Shown: positions 1 to 9,546, numbered from the stretch's first letter. The stretch: DNA of 64,000 nucleotides from Nocardioides sp. zg-DK7169 (GCF_013155365.1 NZ_JABJRA010000001.1:474492-538491), one strand, 5' to 3'. Notes: a model not told the origin generated them from the sequence alone. A program made the numbers and translations.

Positions 1-758
1 AAGGCGAAGAAGTTGTTCAGCACGTGCATCGCGATGCCCGCCTCCAGGCCCCCGGTGAGGATCACCAGGATCCCGGCGACCAGCCCGAAGGCGAACCGGT
101 CGACGAAGATCTGCGGGTCCTGCGCGCCGTGCGCCAGCGCGAAGAGCAGCGCCGGTCCCACCACCGCGAGCCAGCGCGAGCGGACCAGCCCGCCGAAGGC
201 CTGGGTGAGGTAGCCGCGGAAGACGTACTCCTCCCCCGCCGCCTGCAGCGGGGTCAGCAGCAGCACGACCAGCACGAAGTCGCGCGTGGTCGTGGTCCAG
301 CCGTTGAGCTGGGTGCTCACCTCGCCGGCGTCCTCGCTGGCCGGCACCACCGCGGCGACCATGAGGGTCACCAGGAGCGCGAGGAACGCCAGGCCCAGGC
401 AGATCAGCAGCCAGCGCCAGCGGATCCGGGGCGCCACCGAGGCCAGCCACCCGGGCCGCTGGCGGTGCAGCGCCCACGCGACCAGCCAGGTCGCCGGGAT
501 CATCAGGGCGATGGCGACGTTGAGGTAGGCCAGGCCCAGCGGGGTCACGTGGTCGGTGTCGAGCATCCGCTCCACCGAGCTCGTGACGTCGGCGCCGCTG
601 ATCCCCAGCCCGACGGTGAACGCCGCGAGGCTCACCACGGGCGCCAGGACCACGAAGACGACGCTGAGCGTCACGACGCCCACCAGCGGGCGCCAGGGCG
701 CCCACGGAGCGGCCCGCTGGAGCCGGTGGTACTCCAGCGGCTCCAGCGGCTCGTTCAT
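1..758 (-). CDS. CPBP family intramembrane metalloprotease (3' end outside window)
   Basis: Starts at ATG 758, 10 nt after the gltX stop, so it is probably co-transcribed with gltX. The 252 visible codons form a polytopic membrane protein with several hydrophobic helices. The signature EEYVFRGYL (about residue 175) is the EExxxR motif of CPBP/Rce1-type intramembrane proteases, and HVLNN (about residue 244) is the later catalytic motif. CPBP members cleave membrane substrates or process prenylated proteins and bacteriocins; the substrate here is unknown. The C-terminus runs off the window edge. Confidence 0.85.
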   Translation of the reverse strand, partial: MNEPLEPLEYHRLQRAAPWAPWRPLVGVVTLSVVFVVLAPVVSLAAFTVGLGISGADVTSSVERMLDTDHVTPLGLAYLNVAIALMIPATWLVAWALHRQRPGWLASVAPRIRWRWLLICLGLAFLALLVTLMVAAVVPASEDAGEVSTQLNGWTTTTRDFVLVVLLLTPLQAAGEEYVFRGYLTQAFGGLVRSRWLAVVGPALLFALAHGAQDPQIFVDRFAFGLVAGILVILTGGLEAGIAMHVLNNFFA

Positions 759-768
759 GCGGCGCGCC

Positions 769-2250
769 TCAGGCGAGCGCGCTCTGGAGGCGGCCCAGGC
801 CGCGCTCGCGCCCGAGCAGCTCGAGGGACTCGAACAGCGGCGGGGAGACCCGACGACCGGTCACCGCGACCCGCACCGGCCCGAAGGCGTGGCGCGGCTT
901 GAGGCCCATCCGGTCGATCAGGGCCGCCTGGAGCGCGTCCTGGATCGCGGCGGTCGACCACTCCTCGAGCCCCGCCAGCGCGTCGTACGACGCCTGGACG
1001 ACGCCGCGGCCGGTCTCGTCGAGCAGCTTGGCCACGTCGGCCTCGTCGCGCACGAAGTCCTCCTCGGCGACGAAGAGGAAGCCGAGCATCGCCGGGGCCT
1101 CGGTGAGCTTGTTCATGCGCTCGGCGACCAGCGGCATCGCCAGCTCCAGCAGCTGCGCGTCGGCGTCGCTCACCGGCTCCGACACGACGCCGGCGTCCTT
1201 GAGGAACGGCAGCACCCGGTCGGTGATCTCCTCGATCGACAGCAGCCGCATGTGGGCGGCGTTGATCGCGTCGGCCTTCTTGAGGTCGAATCGCGCCGGG
1301 TTGGGGTTGACGTCGGCGATGTCGAAGGCCTCGACCATCTCCTCGAGGGAGAAGATGTCGCGGTCCGCGGCGATCGACCAGCCCAGCAGCGCGAGGTAGT
1401 TGAGCAGCCCCTCGGGCAGGAAGCCGGCATCGCGGTAGCCGAGCAGGTTGGCCTCGGGGTCGCGCTTGGAGAGCTTCTTGTTGCCCTCGCCCATGACGTA
1501 GGGCAGGTGGCCGAAGGCCGGCGTCTCGGTGGCGACGCCGATCTCCTTGAGCGCCTCGAACAGCGCGATCTGACGCGGCGTGGAGGACAGCAGGTCCTCA
1601 CCGCGCAGCACGTGGGTGATCTCCATCGTGGCGTCGTCGACCGGTGCGGTCAGGGTGTAGAGCGGGTCGCCGTTGGCGCGGGCCAGCGCGAAGTCCGGGA
1701 CGAACTCGGTCTGGAAGGAGATCTCGCCGCGCACCAGGTCGGTGAAGGTGATCTCGCCGTCGGGCATCCGGAACCGGACGACGCTGGGGCGCCCCTCGGC
1801 CTCGAACGCCGCGCGCTGCTCGGCGGAGAGCTCGCGGCAGAACCCGTCGTACCCGAGCACCTTGGAGCCGGACTCCTTGCGGCGCGCGGTGACCTCCTCG
1901 GTGGTGCAGAAGCAGTCGTAGGTGCGCGAGGAGCCGCGCAGCTTGGCCAGCACGTCGGCGTAGACGTCGCCGCGCTCGGACTGGCGGTAGGGACCGAACG
2001 GGCCGCCGACGACGACGCCCTCGTCCCAGTCCAGGCCCAGCCAGCGCATGACCTCGATGAGCGCCTCGTAGGACTCCTCGGTGTTGCGCTCCTTGTCGGT
2101 GTCCTCGATGCGGAAGACGAAGGTGCCGCCGTGGTGGCGGGCGAAGGCCCAGTTGTAGAGGGCGGTGCGGGCCAGGCCGACGTGCGGGCTGCCGGTCGGC
2201 GACGGCGCCATCCGCACGCGGACGGGACGAGTGGGGGTGTGGGTGCTCAA
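769..2250 (-). CDS. gltX: Glutamyl-tRNA synthetase
   Basis: Class I aminoacyl-tRNA synthetase that charges tRNA-Glu (and tRNA-Gln in organisms using the amidotransferase route). The 493 residues match the usual length. The HIGH-like motif is SPHVG near residue 20 and the KMSKS-like motif is KLSKR near residue 258. The start is TTG 2250, overlapping the TGA of the upstream FAH-family gene (TTGA), which indicates translational coupling; a longer in-frame reading would run through that gene and is rejected. The neighbouring FAH gene and downstream CPBP gene complete a minus-strand operon. Confidence 0.95.
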   Translation of the reverse strand: MSTHTPTRPVRVRMAPSPTGSPHVGLARTALYNWAFARHHGGTFVFRIEDTDKERNTEESYEALIEVMRWLGLDWDEGVVVGGPFGPYRQSERGDVYADVLAKLRGSSRTYDCFCTTEEVTARRKESGSKVLGYDGFCRELSAEQRAAFEAEGRPSVVRFRMPDGEITFTDLVRGEISFQTEFVPDFALARANGDPLYTLTAPVDDATMEITHVLRGEDLLSSTPRQIALFEALKEIGVATETPAFGHLPYVMGEGNKKLSKRDPEANLLGYRDAGFLPEGLLNYLALLGWSIAADRDIFSLEEMVEAFDIADVNPNPARFDLKKADAINAAHMRLLSIEEITDRVLPFLKDAGVVSEPVSDADAQLLELAMPLVAERMNKLTEAPAMLGFLFVAEEDFVRDEADVAKLLDETGRGVVQASYDALAGLEEWSTAAIQDALQAALIDRMGLKPRHAFGPVRVAVTGRRVSPPLFESLELLGRERGLGRLQSALA

Positions 2251-3056
2251 CGCTGTGCCACCTTGTTCGTGAGAGAGCCGAGTCCGGCGATCGAGATCTC
2301 GACCTCGTCGCCGGGCTCCATCGGACCGACACCCTCCGGGGTGCCGGTGAGGATGACGTCGCCCGGGAGCAGCGTCATGATGCTGGAGACGTGCGCCACC
2401 AGCGTGGGGATGTCGAAGACCATGTCGGCGGTCGAGCCGTCCTGCACCAGGTCCCCGTTGAGGAAGGTCTGCACGGTGCGCCCGACGGCGAAGTCGTTCG
2501 GGTCGACGTCGGTCTCGATCCACGGCCCGAGCGGGCAGAAGGTGTCGAAGCCCTTGGCCCGGGTGAAGTGGCCGTCGCGACGCTGCAGGTCGCGGGCGGT
2601 CACGTCGTTGGCGATCGTGTAGCCGTGGATGACGTCGGTCGCGCGCTCGACCGGCACGTCGCGGCAGATCCGGCCGATGACCACGGCCAGCTCGCCCTCG
2701 TAGTGCAGGTCCTCGCACTGCGCGGGGCGCTGGATCGCCTCGCCCGGCCCGATGACGCTCGTGTTGGGCTTGAGGAACATCAGCGGCTCGGTGGGCAGCT
2801 CGTTTCCGAGCTCCGCGGCGTGGGCGGCGTAGTTGCGCCCGATGCCGATCACCTTGCTGCGCGGGAGCACCGGCGCCAGCAGGCGCACGTCCGCCAAGCG
2901 GTACTCCTGCTCCAGCGGCTTCACCCCGACGTACAGCGGGTCACCCGCGAGGGCGACCACCACGCTGTCCTCGCTCGGCTGACCGAAGTCGTCGAGCTCT
3001 CCCGACACCACTCCGTAGAGCGGGTCCTCACCTGTGGTGAACCTAGCGATGCGCAC
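2247..3056 (-). CDS. Fumarylacetoacetate hydrolase (FAH) family protein
   Basis: 269 residues. The metal-binding core is visible as [11 protein letters not shown] (about residues 117-127), followed by [12 protein letters not shown] and [12 protein letters not shown], typical of the FAH/hydroxyhepta-dienedioate isomerase superfamily, which cleaves or isomerises C-C bonds in ketoacids such as acylpyruvates. The exact substrate cannot be told from sequence. It starts at GTG 3056 and is followed by gltX with a 4-nt TTGA overlap; this pairing is common in actinobacteria. A TAGGGT -10 box lies 6 nt before the GTG, so the mRNA is probably leaderless. Confidence 0.85.
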   Translation of the reverse strand: MRIARFTTGEDPLYGVVSGELDDFGQPSEDSVVVALAGDPLYVGVKPLEQEYRLADVRLLAPVLPRSKVIGIGRNYAAHAAELGNELPTEPLMFLKPNTSVIGPGEAIQRPAQCEDLHYEGELAVVIGRICRDVPVERATDVIHGYTIANDVTARDLQRRDGHFTRAKGFDTFCPLGPWIETDVDPNDFAVGRTVQTFLNGDLVQDGSTADMVFDIPTLVAHVSSIMTLLPGDVILTGTPEGVGPMEPGDEVEISIAGLGSLTNKVAQR

Positions 3057-3062
3057 CCCCCG

Positions 3063-3068
3063 ACCCTA
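3063..3068 (-). promoter_or_regulatory. Leaderless -10 box of the FAH-gltX operon
   Basis: TAGGGT ends 6 nt before the GTG start at 3056, the spacing at which transcription would begin on the start codon. No Shine-Dalgarno sequence precedes the GTG, which supports a leaderless mRNA. Inferred from pattern and spacing only. Confidence 0.55.
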
Positions 3069-3099
3069 TCGACCCCGGCGCGACCTAGCCTTGGTGGCC

Positions 3100-3975
3100 G
3101 TGGAGGTGCTGGCGCGTGAGGAGTGGCAGGCGCGGGCCGCGGCGCACGCCGCCCGGGTCGACGCCTTCGTCGCGCCCCACCTCGCCCGCCGCGAGGCGCG
3201 GGTCAAGCACCCGGTGCACGACTTCTTGTTCACCTACTACTCCCAGCGCCCGGCGCAGCTGCGCCGCTGGCACCCGGGGTACGACGTACGCCTCGCCGAC
3301 GCGCCGGAGTACGACGGCCTCAAGGGGTACGCCGACGGCGCGGTCACGCCCGCGCACGTGGCCCGGCAGCGCCCGGTGCTGGAGTCGCTGCACGCGCTGC
3401 TGAGCGCGACCGCGTCGCGCCCGGCGAGCTTCGGGTGCTTCGGCCTGCACGAGTGGGCGATGGTCTACCGCCAGACCCAGGAGCAGACCCGCCACAACGC
3501 GTGGCCGCTGCGCCTCGGCGCCGAGGGCACCGACGCGGTCGTGGAGTCGCACAAGATCGCGTGCAGCCACTTCGACGCGTTCCGGTTCTTCACCGAGCCG
3601 GCGCGCCCGCTCAACGCGCTCGCCCCGACCAGCGCGGACCGCGTCGACTTCGAGCAGCCGGGCTGCCTGCACGCCGGGATGGACCTCTACAAGCACGCCT
3701 TCCGGCTCACCCCGATGATCAGCTCGGACCTGGTCGCCGACTGCTTCGAGCTGGCCCGCGACATCCGCGTGCTCGACATGCGCGCCGCGCCGTACGACCT
3801 CACCGGGCTCACCGACCACGACGGCTCGCCGTTCACCCCCGTGCGCATCGAGACCCCCGAGGGCAAGGCCGAGTACGTCGCGGCCCAGCGGGGGTTCGCC
3901 GAGCGGGGTGCGCCGTTGCGCGCCGCGCTGCTTGCGGAGTGCCAGAGGCTGCTCGCGGTCCCCGCCCCGCTGTAA
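3100..3975 (+). CDS. Putative 3-methyladenine DNA glycosylase-like protein
   Basis: About 291 residues, highly conserved looking: HPVHDFLFTYYSQRP, QLRRWHPGY, FGCFGLHEWAMVY and HAGMDLYKHAF. Proteins of this type are labelled 3-methyladenine DNA glycosylase in actinobacterial genomes, but I see no classical AlkA, Tag or AAG active-site motif, so the enzymatic role is uncertain. It is divergent from the FAH gene. Starts at 3094 (GTG) and 3034 (which would overlap the FAH start region) are possible; I chose GTG 3100 because TAGCCT at 3086-3091 is positioned for a leaderless start there. A repeat element begins at its stop codon. Confidence 0.6.
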   Translation: MEVLAREEWQARAAAHAARVDAFVAPHLARREARVKHPVHDFLFTYYSQRPAQLRRWHPGYDVRLADAPEYDGLKGYADGAVTPAHVARQRPVLESLHALLSATASRPASFGCFGLHEWAMVYRQTQEQTRHNAWPLRLGAEGTDAVVESHKIACSHFDAFRFFTEPARPLNALAPTSADRVDFEQPGCLHAGMDLYKHAFRLTPMISSDLVADCFELARDIRVLDMRAAPYDLTGLTDHDGSPFTPVRIETPEGKAEYVAAQRGFAERGAPLRAALLAECQRLLAVPAPL

Positions 3976-4113
3976 CGCGGGGTTACTGACGCTGCACACA
4001 CGGTCTACGGCGCGGGAAGCGTCCACAGCACTGCGGAAGCCGTTTCGACCCACTCGGCGCGCCATTGGAGCCCACTCGGCGCGCCACAAGCGCCGACTCG
4101 GCGACACGCGGCG
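3974..4113 (+). repeat. Bipartite intergenic repeat, copy A (about 60-bp head plus 22-bp tandem units)
   Basis: A head unit (3975-4036, beginning ACGCGGGGTT and ending CCACAGCACTGC) is followed by three units of 22-bp period at 4048, 4070 and 4092 with the core CNACTCGGCG. Copy B at 9378 has the same two parts in the same order. It starts at the stop codon of the glycosylase-like gene and ends before the des iron box. Function unknown. Confidence 0.75.
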
Positions 4114-4161
4114 ACACGCCCGGGGTGAGACAGGGCTTGCCATCCGGGCGGACGATGTTTA

Positions 4162-4180
4162 TAAGGTAAGCCTTACCTAA
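4162..4180 (+). promoter_or_regulatory. Iron box (DtxR/IdeR operator) of the des operon
   Basis: TAAGGTAAGCCTTACCTAA is a near-perfect 19-bp palindrome matching the DtxR/IdeR consensus TTAGGTTAGCCTAACCTAA. It lies 25 bp before the desA start, overlapping the likely promoter, so Fe(II)-loaded repressor should shut off siderophore synthesis in iron-replete cells. Confidence 0.92.
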
Positions 4181-4205
4181 CTCCTTGCTCGGAAGGACCT
4201 CTCAG

Positions 4206-5678
4206 GTGAGCACCTGCCCCCTGCCCGAAAACCATCGGGACCTGTTCCACCCGGCCAACCTCGACGGGTACGTCGAGACCATGCACCGCGGCGTCGCCCA
4301 GCTCGGCGCGACGATGGCCGGCCTCACCGGCCCCTCCACCGGCACCTCCCCGGAGCACGCCGCCAAGCTCGTCACCGACGTCGACCTGGACCGCCCGCTC
4401 GGCGACGCCGGGGCGGCGCTGGGCGAGATGAGCCGGCTCTGGCTCGAGGACACCGTGTGGTTCCACGACCCCGGGTACGCCGCGCACCTCAACTGCCCCG
4501 TCGTCATCCCGGCGCTGCTGGCCGAGGTCTTCGTCTCGGGCGTCAACGCCTCGCTGGACACCTTCGACCAGTCCGTCGGCGCCACCTTCATGGAACGCCA
4601 CCTCGTCGACTGGACCGCCGGCCGGATCGGCTTCGGCGAGACCGCCGACGGCATCTTCACCAGCGGCGGCACCCAGTCGAACCTCCAGGGCCTGCTGCTC
4701 GCCCGCGACCGCGCGCTCGCCGGCCGCGCCCGCGGCGAGCTCGCCCGGCTGCGGGTGGTCGCCTCGACCGACGGCCACTTCAGCGTGCAGAAGGCCGCCC
4801 GGCTGCTCGGGCTCGGCGACGAGGCGGTCATCACCGTGCCCGTCGACGAGCGGCACCGCATGGACGTGCCCACCCTCGCCCGCGCCCTCGCCGGGTGCGC
4901 CGCGCGGGGCGAGGTCGCGATGGCCGTCGTCGCCACCGCCGGCACGACCGACTTCGGCGCGATCGACCCGCTCCCCGCGGTGGCCGAGCTGTGCCACCTG
5001 CACGACACCTGGCTGCACGTCGACGCGGCGTACGGCGGGGGGCTGCTGGCCTCCACCCGCCGGCGCCACCTGCTCACCGGCATCGAGCGCGCCGACTCGG
5101 TGACCGTGGACTTCCACAAGACCTGGTTCCAGCCGGTCTCCTCCAGCGCGCTGATCGTGCGCGAGGCCCACCACCTGGGCCACGTCACCTGGCACGCCGA
5201 CTACCTGAACCCGGAGGACCCCGACGGCACCGGCCACCCCAACCAGGTCGACAAGAGCCTGCAGACCACCCGCCGCTTCGACGCCCTCAAGCTCTGGATG
5301 ACGCTGCGGGTGATGGGCCCCGACCGCATCGGCGACTACGTCGACACCGTCTGCGACCTCGCCCAGGAGGTGCACGCCCGGCTCGCGCACCGCGACGACA
5401 TCGAGGTCGCCGCGCCGCCCGGGCTGTCCACGATCGTGTTCCGCTACCGCCCGGCCGGGCTCGAGGAGGACCGCGCCGACGAGCTGGTCCCCCGCATCCG
5501 CCAGGAGCTCTACGACAGCGGCCGCGCCATGGTCGCCGCCACCAAGGTCGATGGGCGCTGCTGGCTCAAGTTGACCCTGCTGAACCCGATGACCACCTGC
5601 GAGGACGTCCTGGCGATCATCGACCGGGTCGCCACCGCGGGCCGCGAGCTGGGTGTCGGCGCCGGGGCGGTGGCCTGA
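4206..5678 (+). CDS. desA: Lysine/diamine decarboxylase of siderophore biosynthesis (PLP group II)
   Basis: 490 residues, a pyridoxal-phosphate group II decarboxylase. HVDAAYGG holds the PLP-ring-interacting residues and TVDFHKTWFQ (Lys near residue 304) is the Schiff-base lysine motif. In desferrioxamine pathways DesA decarboxylates lysine to cadaverine (or ornithine to putrescine), the backbone diamine. The start is GTG 4206, behind GGAAGGA at 4191. A DtxR-type iron box precedes it. The gene overlaps desB by one base (TGATG). The order decarboxylase, N-monooxygenase, acyltransferase, NIS synthetase identifies the des operon; substrate preference is inferred. Confidence 0.85.
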   Translation: MSTCPLPENHRDLFHPANLDGYVETMHRGVAQLGATMAGLTGPSTGTSPEHAAKLVTDVDLDRPLGDAGAALGEMSRLWLEDTVWFHDPGYAAHLNCPVVIPALLAEVFVSGVNASLDTFDQSVGATFMERHLVDWTAGRIGFGETADGIFTSGGTQSNLQGLLLARDRALAGRARGELARLRVVASTDGHFSVQKAARLLGLGDEAVITVPVDERHRMDVPTLARALAGCAARGEVAMAVVATAGTTDFGAIDPLPAVAELCHLHDTWLHVDAAYGGGLLASTRRRHLLTGIERADSVTVDFHKTWFQPVSSSALIVREAHHLGHVTWHADYLNPEDPDGTGHPNQVDKSLQTTRRFDALKLWMTLRVMGPDRIGDYVDTVCDLAQEVHARLAHRDDIEVAAPPGLSTIVFRYRPAGLEEDRADELVPRIRQELYDSGRAMVAATKVDGRCWLKLTLLNPMTTCEDVLAIIDRVATAGRELGVGAGAVA

Positions 5679-7021
5679 TGGGCACCCCGACCAACGCTCA
5701 GACCAGCGAGCGGGTCCACGACTTCGTCGCGATCGGCCTCGGCCCGTTCAACCTCGGCCTGGCCTGCCTCACCGACCCGGTGGAGGACCTCGACGGCGTC
5801 TTCCTCGAGGCCCGCGAGCGCCTCGAGTGGCACCCCGGGATGCTCCTGGACGACTCGACGCTCCAGGTGCCGTTCCTCGCCGACCTGGTGACGATGGCCG
5901 ACCCGACCTCGCGGTGGAGCTTCCTCAACCACCTCAAGGAGACCGGGCGGCTCTACCCGTTCTACATCCGCGAGTCCTTCTACCCGCTGCGCCGCGAGTA
6001 CGACGAGTACTGCCGCTGGGCCGCCGAGCGGCTGCCCTCGGTGCGCTTCGGGTGCCCGGTCACCGCGGTCGAGCACGACGGGGAGGCCTACGTCGTGCGC
6101 GTCGCGGGCGGCTCCGCGGGCAGCACGGTCTTCCGCGGGCGCCGCCTCGTGCTCGGCGTCGGCACCCGTCCGCGGGTCCTCGACTGCGTGCGCGACGCCG
6201 GCGGGCCGGCGATCCACTCCGCCGACTACCTGGGCCACAAGGCCGAGCTCCAGCAGCGCCGCACGATCACGATCGTCGGCAGCGGCCAGAGCGCCGCGGA
6301 GGTCTACCTCGACCTGCTCGCCGAGAGCCCCGCGCACAGCTACGACCTGCTCTGGGTGACCCGCAGCCCGCGGTTCTTCCCGATGGAGTACACCAAGCTC
6401 ACCCTCGAGATGACCTCCCCGGAGTACACCCGCTATTTCCAGGGCCTGTCCGAGACCACCCGCGCCTCCCTGCTGCGCGAGCAGCGCGCGCTCTACAAGG
6501 GCATCAGCGGCGACACGATCAACGCCATCTCCGACCTGCACTACCGGCTGCGCGTCACCGGGGACGGCCCGCGCACCACGCTGGTGACCAGCACCGAGGT
6601 CACCGACGCGGCGTGGGACGGCACGACGTACTCCCTGGGGATGCAGCACCACGAGACCGGCGAGCGCTTCGGCGTCGAGACCGACGGCCTCGTGCTCGCC
6701 ACGGGGTACGCCGCGCAGGTGCCGGAGTTCCTCGAGCCGGTCCGCGACCGGATCGCCTGGGACGACCGGGGCCGCTTCCGGGTCTCCCCGACCTACAGCG
6801 CCGGCGTCGTCGACGGCGAGGTGTTCGTGCAGAACGCCGAGGAGCACAGCCACGGCTTCGTCGCGCCCGACCTCGGGATGGGCGCCTACCGCAACTCCGT
6901 GATCATCGCGAGGATGGCCGGGCGGGAGGTCTACCCGGTGGAGAAGCGGATCGCGGTGCAGACCTTCGGCGTCCCCGACCACCTGCGCACGCAAGCGCCG
7001 ACCAGGGAGGTGTCCGCATGA
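5678..7021 (+). CDS. desB: Lysine/diamine N-monooxygenase (siderophore hydroxylase)
   Basis: 447 residues, flavin-dependent N-hydroxylating monooxygenase of the SidA/IucD/PvdA family. The FAD-binding GLGPFNLGLA lies near residue 20, the NADPH-binding IVGSGQSAAEV near residue 200, and a late LATGYA motif is present. It should hydroxylate the terminal amine of cadaverine to give N-hydroxycadaverine, the precursor of the hydroxamate iron ligand. It is coupled to desA by a 1-nt overlap and to desC by an ATGA overlap, giving one polycistronic iron-controlled unit. Confidence 0.88.
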   Translation: MGTPTNAQTSERVHDFVAIGLGPFNLGLACLTDPVEDLDGVFLEARERLEWHPGMLLDDSTLQVPFLADLVTMADPTSRWSFLNHLKETGRLYPFYIRESFYPLRREYDEYCRWAAERLPSVRFGCPVTAVEHDGEAYVVRVAGGSAGSTVFRGRRLVLGVGTRPRVLDCVRDAGGPAIHSADYLGHKAELQQRRTITIVGSGQSAAEVYLDLLAESPAHSYDLLWVTRSPRFFPMEYTKLTLEMTSPEYTRYFQGLSETTRASLLREQRALYKGISGDTINAISDLHYRLRVTGDGPRTTLVTSTEVTDAAWDGTTYSLGMQHHETGERFGVETDGLVLATGYAAQVPEFLEPVRDRIAWDDRGRFRVSPTYSAGVVDGEVFVQNAEEHSHGFVAPDLGMGAYRNSVIIARMAGREVYPVEKRIAVQTFGVPDHLRTQAPTREVSA

Positions 7022-7578
7022 GGGCGACACTCGAACCGCTGGACCTCGACCGCGACCTCGCGCTCGTGCACGCCTGGGTGACCCACCCGCGCTCGTCGTA
7101 CTGGCAGATGCTGGACGCCACCCGCGAGGAGGTGCACGCCGAGTACGCCGCGATCGCCGAGCAGCCGCACCACCACGCCTGGCTGGGGCGCGTCGACGGC
7201 GAGCCCGCCTTCCTGGCCGAGACCTACGACCCCGCGCGCTCCCCGCAGGCCGGGCTGGTGAGCCTGCCCGACCTGCGGCCCGGTGACCTCGGCATGCACG
7301 TGCTGGTCGCGCCGCCCGCCGGCGAGCCCGTGAGCGGGCTGACCCGCACCGTCTTCGCGGCCGTGATGGCGCACTGCTTCGCCGACCCAGCAGTGGCGCG
7401 GGTCGTGGTGGAGCCCGACGTGCGCAACCGCGCCATCGCCGCGCTCAACGCGGAGGCCGGGTTCGTGGTGCTGCGCGAGCTCGCCCTGCCCACCAAGACC
7501 GCCGCCCTGTCCGTCTGCACGCGCGAGGCGTTCGCCGCCTCGCCGCTGCACGACCGCGCCCCGGAGGTGCCCCGATGA
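7018..7578 (+). CDS. desC: GNAT siderophore acyltransferase (IucB/DesC type)
   Basis: 186 residues with the siderophore-type GNAT fold: WLGRVDGEPAFLAETYD, GDLGMHVLVAPP and the late VVVEPDVRNRAIAALNAEAGF (acetyl-CoA-binding region followed by the conserved N-x-x-A segment). DesC transfers a succinyl or acetyl group from CoA to the hydroxylamine to make the hydroxamate. ATGA overlaps on both sides link it to desB and desD. Acyl donor specificity cannot be read from the sequence. Confidence 0.85.
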   Translation: MRATLEPLDLDRDLALVHAWVTHPRSSYWQMLDATREEVHAEYAAIAEQPHHHAWLGRVDGEPAFLAETYDPARSPQAGLVSLPDLRPGDLGMHVLVAPPAGEPVSGLTRTVFAAVMAHCFADPAVARVVVEPDVRNRAIAALNAEAGFVVLRELALPTKTAALSVCTREAFAASPLHDRAPEVPR

Positions 7579-9392
7579 CGTCCCGCCCGCTCGACCCCGT
7601 CCCGACCGCCGACCACCTGTCCCCCGAGCACCTCGCCCGCGCCCAGCGCCACCTGGTCGCCAAGGCGGTCTCCGAGCTGTCCCACGAGCGGCTGCTCGCC
7701 CCGCGCCCGGATCGCGCCTCGGGTCCGGACGCCTGGGTGCTGGAGGCGCCCGACGGCGCCACGTCGTACCGCTTCCGGGCGCAGGTCCTGGCCCTGGAGC
7801 ACTGGGCACTCGAGGAGGGCTCGCTCGTGCGCACCGTCGACGGGCGCGAGGCGCCGCTGGACGTGCAGGCCTTCGTCGCCGAGCACGCCGAGGTGCTCGG
7901 GCTGCCGGCCGCGCTGCTCCCGACGTACCTCGAGGAGCTGGCCAGCACGCTGGCCGCCGCCTGCTGGAAGCTCGCCCACCCCGCTCCGAGCGCCGCGGAG
8001 CTGCTGGACGCGGACTACCAGGAGATCGAGGCGGCGATGACCGAGGGCCACCCCGCGTTCCTCGCCAACAACGGGCGGATCGGGTTCGGCCTCGACGACT
8101 ACGCCGCCTACGCCCCCGAGACCGGCTCGGAGGTGCGGCTGGTGTGGGTCGCCGCGCGGCGCAGCATGACGCACCTCTCGCTCGGCGAGGGGCTCAGCGA
8201 GGAGGAGCTGTACGCCGCGGAGCTCGACGCGCCCGTGCGCGCGGGGTTCGAGGCGCGGTTGCGGGGGCTCGGCCTGGAGCCGGCGGACTACCTGCTCCTG
8301 CCGGTGCACCCCTGGCAGTGGCGCAACCGCTTGGCGATCACCTTCGCGCCCGATCTGGCCCGGCGCGACCTGGTGCTGCTCGGCGAGGGGCCGGACGGCT
8401 ACCGCGCCCAGCAGTCGATCCGCACGTTCTTCAACACCAGCCGCCCCGAGCGCAGCTATGTGAAGACCGCGCTGGCGATCCAGAACATGGGGTTCCTGCG
8501 CGGGCTGTCCCCGGCCTACATGGGGCCCACGCCGGCGATCAACGACTGGGTCGACGCGCTGGTGCGCAGCGACCCGACGCTGGTCGAGTGCGGCTTCTCG
8601 GTGCTGCGCGAGCGGGCCGCGATCGGCTACACCGGCGACGTCTTCCACGCCCTGCCCGAGCCGTCGCCGCAGCGGCGGATGATCGCGGCGCTGTGGCGCG
8701 AGAGCCCGCTGCCGCGGGTGCGACCCGGCGAGCGGCTGGCCTCGATGGCCTCGCTGCTGCACCGTGACCGCGACGGGCGCGCGCTGGTGGCCGAGCTGGT
8801 CGCCGCCGCGCCGGTGACCGCGCGGGAGTGGGTGCGCTCCTACCTGCGCGCCTACGTGCGCCCGGTCGCGCACTGCCTGCTCGCCCACGAGCTGGCGTTC
8901 ATGCCGCACGGGGAGAACCTCGTGCTGGTGCTGCGCGACCACGTGCCGGTGCGCGCGGTGATGAAGGACATCGGCGAGGAGGTCGCGGTGCTCGACGACC
9001 GGCCGCTGCCGCCCGAGGTGGAGCGGATCCGGGCCCGGGTGCCGCGCGACCTGCGCTCGCTGTCGCTGCACACCGACGTCTTCGACGGCTTCCTGCGCCA
9101 CCTGGCCGCGATCCTGCACGCCGACGGGGTGCTCGACCAGGAGGAGTTCTGGGCCGAGGTGCGTGCCTGCCTCACCGAGCACGCCGCCGACCACCCCGGG
9201 CTCGCCGCGCAGTCCGCGTCGTACGGCCTGCTGCGCGAGGAGTTCCAGCACAGCTGCCTCAACCGTCTCCAGCTGCGCAACACCCTGGAGATGGTTGACA
9301 TCAGCGACCAGGCCGAGTCGCTGATGTACGCCGGCACGCTGCGCAACCCGGCGGCCGAGGCGCGGGATCTGCTTGTCACGCGGGGTTGTTGA
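7575..9392 (+). CDS. desD: NRPS-independent siderophore (NIS) synthetase, IucA/IucC family
   Basis: 605 residues. The IucA/IucC core is clear: GHPAFLANNGRIGF near residue 157, HPWQWRN near residue 245, SIRTFFNTSRPERSYVKTA, and a FhuF-like C-terminal part with LAHELAFMPHGENLVLVL. DesD adenylates succinyl-hydroxycadaverine and condenses and cyclises it to a desferrioxamine. It is last in the des operon, with a 4-nt overlap with desC. The last six codons (LVTRGC) are read from the head of repeat copy B, so its C-terminus may have been changed by the repeat. Confidence 0.9.
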   Translation: MTSRPLDPVPTADHLSPEHLARAQRHLVAKAVSELSHERLLAPRPDRASGPDAWVLEAPDGATSYRFRAQVLALEHWALEEGSLVRTVDGREAPLDVQAFVAEHAEVLGLPAALLPTYLEELASTLAAACWKLAHPAPSAAELLDADYQEIEAAMTEGHPAFLANNGRIGFGLDDYAAYAPETGSEVRLVWVAARRSMTHLSLGEGLSEEELYAAELDAPVRAGFEARLRGLGLEPADYLLLPVHPWQWRNRLAITFAPDLARRDLVLLGEGPDGYRAQQSIRTFFNTSRPERSYVKTALAIQNMGFLRGLSPAYMGPTPAINDWVDALVRSDPTLVECGFSVLRERAAIGYTGDVFHALPEPSPQRRMIAALWRESPLPRVRPGERLASMASLLHRDRDGRALVAELVAAAPVTAREWVRSYLRAYVRPVAHCLLAHELAFMPHGENLVLVLRDHVPVRAVMKDIGEEVAVLDDRPLPPEVERIRARVPRDLRSLSLHTDVFDGFLRHLAAILHADGVLDQEEFWAEVRACLTEHAADHPGLAAQSASYGLLREEFQHSCLNRLQLRNTLEMVDISDQAESLMYAGTLRNPAAEARDLLVTRGC

Positions 9393-9543
9393 CGCTGAAC
9401 ACGCGGCGTACGACGGGGGAAGCGACCACAGCACCGCACCAGCTGCGCCACCAGCGCCGACTCGGCGCGCCATTCGGGCCGACTCGAGGCGCCATTCGGG
9501 CCGACTCGGCGCACCACACGGGCCGACTCGGCGAGGGACTGAG
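9378..9543 (+). repeat. Bipartite intergenic repeat, copy B
   Basis: The head (9378-9436) is closely related to copy A at 3975, with the shared blocks ACGCGGGGTT, TGACGCTG, GGGGAAGCG and CCACAGCAC. It is followed by 22-bp units starting at 9456, 9478, 9500 and 9522, each beginning GCCGACTCG. It overlaps the last codons of desD and fills the gap to the next gene. Function unknown. Confidence 0.75.
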
Positions 9544-9546
9544 AGG

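Noticed and set aside
556..2622. Very long open frames opposite gltX and many other genes
   Set aside because: They are antisense readings of high-GC coding DNA, rich in Arg/Ala/Gly/Pro and without domain motifs; the minus-strand genes account for the sequence.
3034..3099. Longer N-terminus for the glycosylase-like gene
   Set aside because: It would overlap the divergent FAH start and its -10 box; the extra residues (Arg/Pro-rich) do not look like the family start.
4048..4113. 22-bp tandem units considered as a CRISPR array
   Set aside because: Units abut with no spacers and are too short; no cas genes are nearby.
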